Below, piece by piece: positions 1-8,444 of a stretch of 64,000 bases of DNA. The DNA is from Defluviicoccus sp. Its GTDB lineage: Bacteria > Pseudomonadota > Alphaproteobacteria > MPNO01. Position 1 is the stretch's first letter. The number at the start of each line of letters is the position of its first letter. Position numbers and translations under genes: made by a program. The notes under the pieces were generated by a model. It ran no database searches, was not told the origin of the DNA, and saw only the letters and a list, made by a program, of their open reading frames with translations. The stretch spans positions 23,770 through 87,769 of the forward strand of contig JAJEHI010000008.1 of assembly GCA_022823775.1 (NCBI GenBank), read 5' to 3'.

Positions 1-1057
1 CCAGCATCCCGATCGCGTCCATGAACATGCCGAGCACGGCATAGGCGAGCAGGATGCAGATCATGATCAGGATGGGCGGCATGTCGAGCGTGACCACCCA
101 GTCGGCGAAGGCGCTCGGCAGCCCGGCGAAGCCGAGGAAGCGGACGAACAGGAAGACGCCCCAGATCAGCGTGAAGATCATCACGGTGAGCTTGGCCGTT
201 TCCATCAGCGCCTCATGGAGCCGGCCGCGCATCTCGCCCAGCGCGCGTTCGCGCCAGGCCCTGAGCGCGTAGAAGCCGAACACCACCATCGCGCCCAGCG
301 CGCCCGCCTCGGTCGGGGTCGCCGCGCCGGTATAGAGCGCCCCGAAGATGACGCCGACGACGATGAAGATCGGCAGCGTGCCCGGCAGGCTCCCGAAGCG
401 CTCGCGCCAGGTGAAGCCGCCGATCGGCCGGCCGAGCTCGGGGCGGAGCTTGCACATGCCGACGATCAGCCCGGCATAGATCAGCGCCGACACGATCCCC
501 GGCAGGAAGCCGGCGAGCAGCAGCCGGCCCACCGATTCCTCCACGATGATGGCGTAGACGACGAGGATCGCCGACGGCGGTATCAGCGAGGCGAGGGTGC
601 CGCCCGCGGCGATCACCCCGGCCGTGAGCCGCCGGTCGTAGCCGTTGCGCAGCATGTCGGGGATCGCCACGCGCGAGAAGACGGCCGCCGTCGCGGTCGA
701 GGCGCCGGAGACCGCGGCGAATCCGGCGGTCGCGAACACGGTCGCCACCGCGAGCCCGCCCGGCACCCAGCCGAACCAGCGCCTCGCCGCCTCGAACAGC
801 CGCGAGGTGAGCCCGGCATAGAAGGCGAGAAAACCGATCAGGATGAACAGCGGCAGCACCGAGAGCGGGTAGGTGACGGTCTTCGAGTGCGGGATCGTGC
901 CGGCGATGGCGCCCGCGATGTCCCAGTTCTTGAGGGCGAGCAGGCCGAGAAAGCCGGTCAGCGCCGCGGCGACGAAAACCCGAACCCCGACGACCACCAT
1001 CGCGATGAGGAGGCACACCCCGCCGATGCCGATGGTGAAATTGTCGAGGCCGAACAT
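1..1057 (-). CDS. TRAP transporter large permease (DctM type), partial at window edge
   Basis: This is the membrane channel subunit of a tripartite ion-coupled transporter for an organic acid. The reverse strand opens MFGLDNFTIGIGG and gives about 352 residues of alternating hydrophobic helices, with the family blocks SGASTATAAVFSRVAIPDM and SLIPPSAILVVYAIIVEES. The ATG lies two bases after the stop of the small permease, so the two genes are probably translationally coupled. The gene runs off the left edge; roughly the last 80 residues of a usual 430-residue protein are outside the window. The substrate cannot be read from the sequence. Confidence 0.93.
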   Translation of the reverse strand, partial: MFGLDNFTIGIGGVCLLIAMVVVGVRVFVAAALTGFLGLLALKNWDIAGAIAGTIPHSKTVTYPLSVLPLFILIGFLAFYAGLTSRLFEAARRWFGWVPGGLAVATVFATAGFAAVSGASTATAAVFSRVAIPDMLRNGYDRRLTAGVIAAGGTLASLIPPSAILVVYAIIVEESVGRLLLAGFLPGIVSALIYAGLIVGMCKLRPELGRPIGGFTWRERFGSLPGTLPIFIVVGVIFGALYTGAATPTEAGALGAMVVFGFYALRAWRERALGEMRGRLHEALMETAKLTVMIFTLIWGVFLFVRFLGFAGLPSAFADWVVTLDMPPILIMICILLAYAVLGMFMDAIGML

Positions 1058-1059
1058 CG

Positions 1060-1695
1060 CTAACCGCTCCGACCCCGGCCGGCGCCGGGTGCGCCGCGCA
1101 CGATGTCTTCCTCCGCGTGGCTGATTTCCTCGGCCGCCGTCTGCTCGGCATCCTTGAGGAGCGGCACCGCCACCGGCTCGATGTCCGGATGCGCCGCGAG
1201 GCGGAAATAGCCCGCCATCTGCAGGACGAGGCGGAGCAGAAGGACGGAAAGCGCGACCGGAACCGCCAGCTTGGCCGGCCAGGTCACGATCTCGATGTCG
1301 ATCGTCGAGTCCCCGAAATCGAAGGCGCGTTCGAAGTGGCGGTAGGCGTAGGGGATCAGCACGGCCACGATGAAGATCGCCAGCGCGGTTCCCACCGTCT
1401 CCGCGATCCAGAGCGCCCGCCCCTTGAAGCGGGCCACGACGAGTTCCATCCGGACATGGCCGCCGACCCGCTGGACGAAGGAGATCGCGAGGACCGCGAA
1501 CCCGACCATCGAAACCTCGACGATGTCGATATAACCGAAGATCGGAGCGCGGAAGACCGTGCGGAGCACGATCTGGGCGACCCCCAGCAGCATTAGCGCG
1601 AAAATCAGGATGCCGGCCAGCAGGTTGAGCCGGTTCTCGACCCACCCGAGCCAGAGATCGGCCCGTGCGAGGCCGCGTCCGAAGGCATCGCTCAC
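1060..1695 (-). CDS. TRAP transporter small permease (DctQ type)
   Basis: The 211-residue inner-membrane protein links the periplasmic binding protein to the large permease. It has the expected four hydrophobic segments (about residues 22-45, 52-75, 93-117 and 138-165) and the small-permease pattern around ILIFALMLLGVAQIVLRTVF. The tail of about 45 residues is hydrophilic and rich in Glu and Ala, longer than usual for the family. It sits between the binding protein (64-base gap) and the large permease (2-base gap) in one operon. Confidence 0.92.
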   Translation of the reverse strand: MSDAFGRGLARADLWLGWVENRLNLLAGILIFALMLLGVAQIVLRTVFRAPIFGYIDIVEVSMVGFAVLAISFVQRVGGHVRMELVVARFKGRALWIAETVGTALAIFIVAVLIPYAYRHFERAFDFGDSTIDIEIVTWPAKLAVPVALSVLLLRLVLQMAGYFRLAAHPDIEPVAVPLLKDAEQTAAEEISHAEEDIVRGAPGAGRGRSG

Positions 1696-1759
1696 GATGT
1701 CGATCCGGGTGGAAATCCCCGAGCCCGGCGCGGGGCCCGGGGAGTTCGCAGGCGCCGGG

Positions 1760-2791
1760 CTAGTAGGTCCGCCCGACCGCCTTGAAGATCGTCTGGATCA
1801 CGCCGCGGGCGTCGAACTTGCTCTCGTTCTCCTTGATCCAGGCCTCGATCACCGGCTTGCCCGCCGCGGCGCGGAATTTGGCGAGCTCCTCCTCGGAGTA
1901 GCGCACCTCCTTCAGCTTCTGTTTCAGCATCGGCACGTTCTTCTTGTCGATCGAGATATAGGCCGCGATCTGGGTCTCGATCACGTCCTCCTTCACGTCG
2001 TCGAGCAGCTTCTTGTACTGCGCGGGCAGCGCCTCATAGGCCTTGATCGAGAAGGCCAGCGGGCAATCCGACGTGCCCGGCGACAGGTTGGCGGTGTACC
2101 ACTGAGAGACCTCGTGGATCTTGTAGGCGACATGGCTGTAGGTGAACGGGAAGGACGCGGCGTCCATCGTTCCCTGCTGCACGCCGGTATAGACCTCGGT
2201 CGCGGTGGAGCTCGTCGGCGTCGCGCCCAGCACCTTCATCGCGCGGCCGACGCCTCCGCCCGCGCGCACCGTCAGGCCCTTCCAGTCGGCGAGCGTCGCC
2301 GGCGGCTTGCCGCGGCCCAGGAACTCGTATTGCGGCAGATAGGACGAGACGTAGGTCATCGCGTTCCACTTCGCGAGTTCCTTCTTCACCGCGGGGTGCG
2401 CATAGACCGCGTCGCGGATCTTGCGGTTGTTGGCCCAGTCGCTCATCGGCAGGAACGGCATGGTGAGCGACATCAGCGCCGGATTCTTCTTGGGGTGGTA
2501 GAAGTTGCAGAACATCGCCGCCTGGAACGCATCCACGGACAGCCCGTCGAGGTTCTCGCGCGATTTCGACAGCGCGCCGCCGTAGTGCAGCTTGACGGTC
2601 CAGTTCCCGCCGGTCTTCTCCTTGACCAGCGCCGAAAGCCGCTCGACGCCCGCGGTGAACGCCCGCTTCTTGCCCCAGAGCGAGACATCCCAGTTCAGCT
2701 TAGGCCCGGCGACCTCCGCCGCCTGCGCCCCCGATACGGCGAACCCGACGGCCGCGAGCAGGGCCAGCCCCCTTGCACCGATTCTCGTCAT
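1760..2791 (-). CDS. TRAP transporter substrate-binding protein (DctP type)
   Basis: This 343-residue periplasmic receptor delivers a carboxylate substrate to the DctQM permease encoded just downstream. The start chosen is the ATG at 2791, because it gives a clean signal peptide (MTRIGARGLALLAAVG, cleavage near AQA-AEV) and is preceded by AGGGAGAT; an in-frame start 57 bases upstream would add only unrelated residues. The DctP core is visible, including WKGLTVRAGGGVGRAMKVLG, where family members place the Arg that binds the substrate carboxylate. It is the first gene of a P-Q-M operon. Confidence 0.92.
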   Translation of the reverse strand: MTRIGARGLALLAAVGFAVSGAQAAEVAGPKLNWDVSLWGKKRAFTAGVERLSALVKEKTGGNWTVKLHYGGALSKSRENLDGLSVDAFQAAMFCNFYHPKKNPALMSLTMPFLPMSDWANNRKIRDAVYAHPAVKKELAKWNAMTYVSSYLPQYEFLGRGKPPATLADWKGLTVRAGGGVGRAMKVLGATPTSSTATEVYTGVQQGTMDAASFPFTYSHVAYKIHEVSQWYTANLSPGTSDCPLAFSIKAYEALPAQYKKLLDDVKEDVIETQIAAYISIDKKNVPMLKQKLKEVRYSEEELAKFRAAAGKPVIEAWIKENESKFDARGVIQTIFKAVGRTY

Positions 2792-2816
2792 TGCACCTGA
2801 TCTCCCTTGTGCGTGC

Positions 2817-2845
2817 GGTCCGGACGGGTCCCCGACCGGCGGACC
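2817..2845. other. Stem-loop upstream of the TRAP binding-protein gene
   Basis: GGTCCG (2817-2822) pairs with CGGACC (2840-2845), with a further inner GGTC/GACC pairing. It lies between the luciferase-like gene and the binding-protein gene, both on the minus strand, so it could end the first transcript or shape the leader of the second. There is no clear T run. Confidence 0.35.
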
Positions 2846-2903
2846 CAATTTAGATTATCTCGGAGTGGAGTCGACCCCGTTCCGCGGCGCCGTCACGAGA
2901 TCG

Positions 2904-3917
2904 TTACGTCCCGCGCAGCGCGGGCATGACATGGTCCGCGAACAGCATGATGGAGCGCGTCGCCTCCTCCAGGCCGAGGTCGCCGAAGACCATCTGGCCG
3001 ACCATGTAATTCGCCTCCGCGACCGCCATCCGCTCGCCGATGAACGCGGCGACCGTGTCGGGGCTTCCCGCGATCGCGCGGCCCTGACCCGCCATCTCGT
3101 CGAAGGTAGGCGGTCGCTGATGTCTGGGCGGCTCGGTGTCGTGGCGCACGAACAGGTAGTTGAAGCTCTCGTGCCACACCGGGTAGGCGCGCCGGGCGGC
3201 GTCGAGCGCGTCCGCGTCGGTCTCGCCCACCACGACGAACATGCCGAGCCCGACGAGGCCGGGGGCGCTGTCGGGGCCGTGCTCCTCCGTCCACGCGGCG
3301 CGGTAGCCGCGGGCGAACGTGCCGGTCTCCTCCGCGCTGTCGAGGCTCACGATATGGCTCCCCATGCGCGCCGCCCGCGCCGCGCTTTCCGTCGCATGGA
3401 CGCCGTACCAGAGCGGCGGGTGGGGTTTCTGGTAGGGCGCCACCAGAAGCGGGATGTCGTCGAAGTTCGCATACTCCCCCCGGTGATGGAGCCTGCCGGT
3501 CTTGAGCCCGTTCAGGACGATCTCGAGATATTCGCGGTAGACCGGCTCGGCCTCCGCGTGGTCGTTGCCGAAATAGGCCGACTCGATCGCCGACGCGCCG
3601 CGCCCGAAGCCGATCTCCAGCCGGCCGCCGCTCATCTGGTCCAGCATGCAGATCTCCTGCACCAGCCTGAGCGGGTGGTAGAGCGGCAGCGCGAAGACCA
3701 GCGGGCCGAAGCGCAGCGTCTCAGTCTGCATCGCCACCGCGCTCAGAAACAGGTTGGGCGACGGCGCCATGCCGAGCGGCGTCGAATGATGCTCCGCGAT
3801 GTGGTAGCTGCGGAAGCCGGCCCGCTCGAACAGGCGGATCAGCGCAAGCCGGTCGGCGTAATAGGCGTCGAGCGGCTGGCCCGTCGCATCCAGATGGTCG
3901 AATATGCCGAATTCCAC
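2904..3917 (-). CDS. Luciferase-like (LLM class) flavin-dependent monooxygenase
   Basis: The 337-residue TIM-barrel flavoprotein belongs to the bacterial luciferase superfamily, which oxidises organic substrates with reduced FMN or F420 and oxygen. The start is a GTG at 3917 (VEFGIFDHLD) preceded by AAGGGGACC; the longer open frame upstream is not coding. Family blocks include YHIAEHHSTPLG near residue 40, the strand LRFGPLVFALPLYHPLRL, and GGRLEIGFGRGAS. It resembles the plus-strand gene at 5320, and the two flank a cupin and a CMD-like gene. No flavin reductase is nearby, so the electron donor is unknown. Confidence 0.9.
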   Translation of the reverse strand: MEFGIFDHLDATGQPLDAYYADRLALIRLFERAGFRSYHIAEHHSTPLGMAPSPNLFLSAVAMQTETLRFGPLVFALPLYHPLRLVQEICMLDQMSGGRLEIGFGRGASAIESAYFGNDHAEAEPVYREYLEIVLNGLKTGRLHHRGEYANFDDIPLLVAPYQKPHPPLWYGVHATESAARAARMGSHIVSLDSAEETGTFARGYRAAWTEEHGPDSAPGLVGLGMFVVVGETDADALDAARRAYPVWHESFNYLFVRHDTEPPRHQRPPTFDEMAGQGRAIAGSPDTVAAFIGERMAVAEANYMVGQMVFGDLGLEEATRSIMLFADHVMPALRGT

Positions 3918-4016
3918 GCGCCGGTCCCCTTGTGTGGAAATGGAATTCCCGAAGCCCGGGATTGTTGCAGGGGACCGGACGACCTTCAATCGCGGCCGCG
4001 CGCCGGAGGAGGCAGG

Positions 4017-4535
4017 ATGACAACGATCTCCAACCCACCCGAAATCCGCCGGATCGTGACCGGCCACGGCGACGACCGCGTCGCTCGCGTGATAGAGGAC
4101 GGTTTCGCCACCAACGCCAAGCAGGCCGGCAACGGCGCGGTCTCGACCCTGATCTGGTCGACCGATCGGACTCCGGCCGACATCGCCCTCGGCACCGGCT
4201 TCGAGGACATGGGCGCGCGCATCATCGGCACGCAACCCCCGCCCTCGGGTTCCAGGTTCGCCGTCATCGAGTTTCCGCCCGGCGCGCCGACCGCGATGCA
4301 CCGGACCGAATCCATCGATTATGTGATTTGCATCGCCGGCGAGGTCGACATGGACATGGACGAGTCCACAGTGACGATGAGGGCGGGCGACGTGATGGTG
4401 CAACGCGGCACCAACCATTCCTGGGTCAACCGCTCGTCCCAGCCCGCGCGGCTCGCGTTCGTGCTGATCGACGCCGAACCGCTCGGGATCGGCGAACCGG
4501 TCAGGCACGGGCGGAACGCGGGAGACAATCGATGA
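4017..4535 (+). CDS. Cupin domain protein
   Basis: This 172-residue single-domain cupin starts at an ATG behind a strong GGAGGAGGCAGG site. Cupin motif 1 is visible as PTAMHRTESIDYVICIAGEV and motif 2 as GDVMVQRGTNHSW, so one His of each motif is present but the first motif lacks the second His of HxH. The stop overlaps the start of the next gene (ATGA), which implies coupled translation with the carboxymuconolactone-decarboxylase-like protein. The reaction is unknown; decarboxylation, isomerisation or oxygenation of a small acid are all possible. Confidence 0.87.
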   Translation: MTTISNPPEIRRIVTGHGDDRVARVIEDGFATNAKQAGNGAVSTLIWSTDRTPADIALGTGFEDMGARIIGTQPPPSGSRFAVIEFPPGAPTAMHRTESIDYVICIAGEVDMDMDESTVTMRAGDVMVQRGTNHSWVNRSSQPARLAFVLIDAEPLGIGEPVRHGRNAGDNR

Positions 4536-5110
4536 AACCCCAGAGGATCCCCGATCTGCGGCCGGACGAGATGGACGACCGCCAGCGCGCCCTGTTCGAG
4601 GCGATCGCGGGCCCGCGCGGCGGTGTCGTGCGGGGGCCGTTCGCGATCTGGCTGCGCCATCCGGACCTCGTGGAGAAGGCCAACGAGATCGGCAATCACC
4701 TGCGCCACGGCACGTCGCTCTCGAAGCGCCTGTCGGAGCTCGCGATCCTGGTCACGGCGCGCTTCTGGGACGCGCGCTACGAATGGTTCGCGCACGAGGG
4801 CCAAGCCGCCGCCGCGGGGGTCGCTCCGGAGGTCATAGAGGCGATCCGCAACGGCGAGGAGCCCCGGCTCGAGGATCCCGAAGCCGCGGCCGTCTACGAG
4901 GTGAGCCGCGAGATTTACCGGTCGAAGGAAATTCCCGAAGAGACCTACCGCAGGGGGATCGAGGTTCTCGGACAGACCCGGATGATCGACCTGGTCGCGA
5001 TCCTCGGCTTCTACACCATGGTCGCCATGACGCTGAACGCCTTCAACGCGCCGCTGCCGGAGGGCGCGTCCGACCCCTTCGCGCGAACCGGAAAGACAGC
5101 CGGCGAATAG
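4532..5110 (+). CDS. Carboxymuconolactone decarboxylase (CMD) family protein
   Basis: The 192-residue all-helical protein has the CMD core LAILVTARFWDARYEWFAH followed by GVAPEVIEAIRNG. It has the EW-x2-H pattern of gamma-carboxymuconolactone decarboxylases and lacks the CxxC pair of AhpD-type peroxidases, so a decarboxylase or lactone-processing role is more likely than peroxide reduction. Its ATG overlaps the cupin stop by four bases. Together with the luciferase-like genes on both sides it looks like a small catabolic operon, with the substrate unknown. Confidence 0.87.
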   Translation: MKPQRIPDLRPDEMDDRQRALFEAIAGPRGGVVRGPFAIWLRHPDLVEKANEIGNHLRHGTSLSKRLSELAILVTARFWDARYEWFAHEGQAAAAGVAPEVIEAIRNGEEPRLEDPEAAAVYEVSREIYRSKEIPEETYRRGIEVLGQTRMIDLVAILGFYTMVAMTLNAFNAPLPEGASDPFARTGKTAGE

Positions 5111-5319
5111 CGCCCCGAGGAAGGTCGGCGCCGATTGCCCTCCACGGACGAGGCGCGCGAGCACGCGGCCGGCGCGCTCCGGAAACGGCGATGCCGGGCG
5201 GGAAGGCACATCCGGCACGGGCGGTCGCGTCGAGGCGGATGTCCGGCCGCCCGCGGCGGGTTAGGATCGGAGGTCCGCCGGGCGGACGGCATCCGGCACC
5301 CTGATGGAGCGACGACGCC

Positions 5320-6342
5320 ATGAAGTTCGGAGTGTTCGACCATGTCGACCGGGGCGGCCTTGCGCTCGCCGACCAGTTCGACCGGCGGCTGGAATACGTC
5401 GCCGCCCTCGAGGAGGCCGGGTTCTTCTGCTACCACGTCGCGGAGCACCACGCGACGCCCCTCAACATGGTGCCGGTTCCGGGCGTCTGGCTCGGCGCGG
5501 TGGCCAGGAGCACCTCGACCATCCGCCTCGGACCCCTCTGCTACCTTCTGCCGCTCTATTCGCCGCTGCGCCTGATCGAGGAAATCGCGATGCTCGATCA
5601 CCTGTCGCGCGGCCGGTTCGATGTCGGCGTCGGCCGCGGCGTGTCGCCGTTCGAGCTGAATTTCCACAAGGTCGATCCCGCGAACTCTCAGGCGATCTTC
5701 CTCGACGCGCTCGACGCGGTCGTTCGCGGGCTCACCCATGACGAGTTGAACCACGACGGCCCCTATTTCAGCTATAGCGGCGTTCCGATGGAGTTGAGCC
5801 CGCTGCAGGAGCCCCACCCGCCCATCTGGTACCCGACCTCGAACCCGGCGAGCGCCGCTGCGGCCGGCAAGGCGGGATACAATTTCGTGACGCTGGGCGC
5901 CATGGATGACGCCAGGGCGTGCATCGACGCCTTTCTGGACAATTTCTCCCGGCCGTTCGGACCCGCGCTCGGTTTTCCGGGCGGGGCGGCGGTCGGCGTC
6001 TCGCGCCACGTGGTGGTCGGCGACAGCGACGAGGACGCGATGCGGATCGCGCGGCCGGCATACCGGACCTGGCATGCGAGCCTGACCAAGCTGTTTCGCG
6101 ACCGCGGCGTGGCCGGGCCGACCTTCGCGCGCGGCACGCTCGAGACCGTCGAAGGCGCGATGGAGGCGGGCACCGACATCGTGGGGTCGCCCGATACGGT
6201 GCGCGCGGAAATCGAACGCCAGATCGACGCGCTCGGCGTCAACTACATGATCTGCCAGTTCTATTTCGGCGACATGACGCACGAAGACGCGATGCGTTCG
6301 GTCGCGCTGTTCCGGACGGGGGTCATGCCCCGCATCGGCTAG
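5320..6342 (+). CDS. Luciferase-like (LLM class) flavin-dependent monooxygenase
   Basis: This 340-residue paralogue of the protein at 2904-3917 starts MKFGVFDHVDRGG. It shares the blocks YHVAEHHATPLN, IRLGPLCYLLPLYSPLRL and RGRFDVGVGRGVS, plus the C-terminal GSPDTVRAEIERQ found in LLM oxidoreductases. It follows the CMD gene after 209 noncoding bases and ends convergent with the VOC pair, overlapping the end of the first VOC gene by four bases. It would need reduced flavin from elsewhere in the genome. Confidence 0.9.
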   Translation: MKFGVFDHVDRGGLALADQFDRRLEYVAALEEAGFFCYHVAEHHATPLNMVPVPGVWLGAVARSTSTIRLGPLCYLLPLYSPLRLIEEIAMLDHLSRGRFDVGVGRGVSPFELNFHKVDPANSQAIFLDALDAVVRGLTHDELNHDGPYFSYSGVPMELSPLQEPHPPIWYPTSNPASAAAAGKAGYNFVTLGAMDDARACIDAFLDNFSRPFGPALGFPGGAAVGVSRHVVVGDSDEDAMRIARPAYRTWHASLTKLFRDRGVAGPTFARGTLETVEGAMEAGTDIVGSPDTVRAEIERQIDALGVNYMICQFYFGDMTHEDAMRSVALFRTGVMPRIG

Positions 6343-6803
6343 GCGGGGCCGGCACGCTCGCCGGTCTCGATATCCATCGGCACGCTCATCGGACCCAGCG
6401 TCCGCATCGCCTCGAAGCCGTTCTCCCAGCGATCGGAGTAAAGCTCTACGGTGTGGCCGTCGGGGTCCTGGACATAGATGCTGTGCGTCACGTTGTGCAG
6501 CGTGGTCCGCGGCTCCATCCCCATGCCGCGCAGCGCGCGGCAGGCATCCTGGACCTGGCGGAAATCCTCCAGCCGCCAGGCGAAATGGAGCAGGCCCGGC
6601 GCTTCCCCGTCCGGCCGGTCCGCCGTCGGGGCGCGGCAGAGGACGATATCGCGCCGCCCCGGCTCCAGGCCGAGCGTGCATTCGCCGGTTTCCGGGTCCT
6701 CCGACGTGACCTTCATGTTCAGCACCGCGGCGTAAAAGTCGCGCGACCGCTCGATGTCGCCGACCCTGAGCGCGATATGCCCGAGCTTCCCGGTCCGTAT
6801 CAC
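6339..6803 (-). CDS. VOC (glyoxalase/extradiol dioxygenase fold) protein
   Basis: The 154-residue protein has the vicinal-oxygen-chelate fold. The start is a GTG at 6803 inside the stop of the upstream VOC gene (four-base GTGA overlap), with GGGAGAG in front. Likely metal ligands are His9 (LGHIALRV), a His in LLHFAWRLED and a Glu in HTVELYSD. The length suits a two-module metalloenzyme of the extradiol dioxygenase or glyoxalase type. It forms a translationally coupled pair with the next gene, so a heteromer is possible. Confidence 0.88.
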   Translation of the reverse strand: MIRTGKLGHIALRVGDIERSRDFYAAVLNMKVTSEDPETGECTLGLEPGRRDIVLCRAPTADRPDGEAPGLLHFAWRLEDFRQVQDACRALRGMGMEPRTTLHNVTHSIYVQDPDGHTVELYSDRWENGFEAMRTLGPMSVPMDIETGERAGPA

Positions 6804-7219
6804 GATCCGTCTCTCCCAACGCGCCCTCCGGTGTCGGTGTCGCAGTAGAGTTCGACGCGGTTGCCGTCGGGATCCGGGAACAGGATGCTGCGCCGCCCGG
6901 CGGCATCCGTACGTTGCTCGACCTCCATGCCTTCGGACTCGAGCGCCTCGCGGGCCGCGTCCAGCGCGCGCGGATCCTCGACTTCCCAACCCGTGTGGCT
7001 CATACCCGTCAGCCGGCGGTCGACCGGACCGGCATCGTCCCGCCCGCCCTCGAACAGGGCCAGGGCGTGGTGGTCGTCGCCGTAGCTGAGGAAGGACTGG
7101 CCGGTCTCCCGCTTGTCGGCCGCGATCTTCAGACCGGTCACCCGGGTGTAGAAGGCGAGCGACCTGTCGAGGTCCCGGACGCGGAGCACGACATGTCCCA
7201 GGCGCTGCGGCCGAATCAT
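6800..7219 (-). CDS. VOC (glyoxalase/extradiol dioxygenase fold) protein
   Basis: This 139-residue protein opens MIRPQRLGHVVLRVRDLDRS. The start at 7219 has GGAGAAG upstream; a longer open frame to 7342 adds low-complexity residues and was not used. Candidate metal ligands are His9, a His in MSHTGWEVED and a Glu in NRVELYCDTD. It is a paralogue of the downstream VOC gene and overlaps it by four bases. Ring cleavage, epimerisation and lyase activity are all within this fold. Confidence 0.88.
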   Translation of the reverse strand: MIRPQRLGHVVLRVRDLDRSLAFYTRVTGLKIAADKRETGQSFLSYGDDHHALALFEGGRDDAGPVDRRLTGMSHTGWEVEDPRALDAAREALESEGMEVEQRTDAAGRRSILFPDPDGNRVELYCDTDTGGRVGRDGS

Positions 7220-7401
7220 CGCGGCTTCTCCGTCTTCGTCGCCGGGCGGGCGCACGGCATCGTATCTGCGGCCGAACAGATTTTCCACTCCCAGGGCCGG
7301 TTTGCATCGGGCCCGTGAGTTGCAAGAATGCCCGCCCAACAAGGCACTCCCCGAAGCGCCGTGGCTGGCACGGACGTTTCGCGGGACGAAGGGAGGACAC
7401 C

Positions 7402-8364
7402 ATGAAGCTTATCAGAATCTGTAGCGTCGGCCTGTTGGCGGCTTGCGTTGCCGGGGCGGCGCACGCTCAATCCGTCGGCATCGGGACCGGCCCAGCGGCT
7501 TCGCTCACCAACCGGATCGGTTCCGGTATCGCCAAGGTGATCGCCGACGGCGCCGGCCTCAATACCCGCGCGATCCCGCACACCTCGAACGCGCATCACG
7601 CGCCGCTCGTCGCCAAGGGCACTCTCGCCTTCGGGGTCAATTCGACCGGCGACGTGAACGACGCGATCGCCGGGACCGGCGGCTTCAAGGGCCGTCCGAT
7701 CTCGAAGGACTGGGTCGCCGCGGCCCGCATGGTGCCGCTTCCGGTCGGTACCCTGGTGCGCAAGGATTCGCCCTTCCAGACCCTGAAAGACCTGACGGGC
7801 AAGAGGATGACCGTCGGCTACACCGCCCAGAAGACGGTTCTCAACATTCTCAACGCCTTCGTCGGAAACGCCGGCATGAAGATCGGGGACTTCAAGGGCG
7901 TGCCGGTTCCCAACACCACGGCGGGCGCGGAGCTGTTCCTCAAGGGTTCGGTCGACGGCACCCTGTCCTCGCTGGGCGGCGCGCGGCTCCGCAACGCCGC
8001 GGCCAAGGTGGGCGGCATCCGGATCCTCAAGATGAACAACACGCCGGAGGGGCGCGCGGCGCTGCAGAAGTCGTATCCCAACTCCTATCTCGTCAAGCTC
8101 GACGACAAGACCATCGGGGTCGAAGGCGAGACCTGGGTCATGGCGTTCGACATGCTGCTGATGACCTCGACCAAGCTGTCCGCCGATGTCGTGTACAAAT
8201 CGGTCAAGGCGCTGCATGCCGGCAAGAAGGGGCTCGTTGCGGTCTCGCCGGTGTTCCGCGGCTTCCACCCGAAGAACATGGTGCCCGAACTCAAGGGGGT
8301 GGGACTCCATCCCGGCGCGGAGAAGTTCTACAAGGAGGCCGGGCTGATGAAGGGGAAAATGTAG
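7402..8364 (+). CDS. TAXI-family TRAP substrate-binding protein
   Basis: The 320-residue periplasmic binding protein of a TAXI transporter starts at an ATG preceded by AGGGAGGACACC. It has a signal peptide (MKLIRICSVGLLAACVAGAA, cleavage near AHA-Q), then VGIGTGPAASLTNRIGSGIA, the opening typical of TAXI proteins. The fused permease follows 80 bases later, behind a perfect stem-loop. A divergent region of 182 bases separates it from the VOC pair, whose products could act on the imported compound. Confidence 0.9.
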   Translation: MKLIRICSVGLLAACVAGAAHAQSVGIGTGPAASLTNRIGSGIAKVIADGAGLNTRAIPHTSNAHHAPLVAKGTLAFGVNSTGDVNDAIAGTGGFKGRPISKDWVAAARMVPLPVGTLVRKDSPFQTLKDLTGKRMTVGYTAQKTVLNILNAFVGNAGMKIGDFKGVPVPNTTAGAELFLKGSVDGTLSSLGGARLRNAAAKVGGIRILKMNNTPEGRAALQKSYPNSYLVKLDDKTIGVEGETWVMAFDMLLMTSTKLSADVVYKSVKALHAGKKGLVAVSPVFRGFHPKNMVPELKGVGLHPGAEKFYKEAGLMKGKM

Positions 8365-8385
8365 CCGCGCCCCGGCTCCGGACAG

Positions 8386-8421
8386 GACGCGGCGGCGGGT
8401 CGAAGGGACCGCCGCCGCGTC
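8386..8421. terminator. Intercistronic stem-loop between TAXI binding protein and permease
   Basis: A perfect 13-base stem, GACGCGGCGGCGG at 8386-8398 with its complement at 8409-8421, closes a 10-base loop. There is no T run. In binding-protein operons such structures often protect the upstream message or attenuate readthrough, giving more binding protein than permease; that role is inferred here. Confidence 0.55.
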
Positions 8422-8444
8422 CGCGGCCGGTAGCCGCTGCCTAG

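Noticed and set aside
213..1151. A 312-residue minus-strand open frame at the left edge
   Set aside because: Its Arg-rich translation has no motif; the frame starting at 1057 gives a clear DctM protein.
2592..4535. A 647-residue plus-strand open frame ending in the cupin
   Set aside because: Only the last 172 residues, from the ATG at 4017, are cupin-like; the rest is antisense to the luciferase-like gene.
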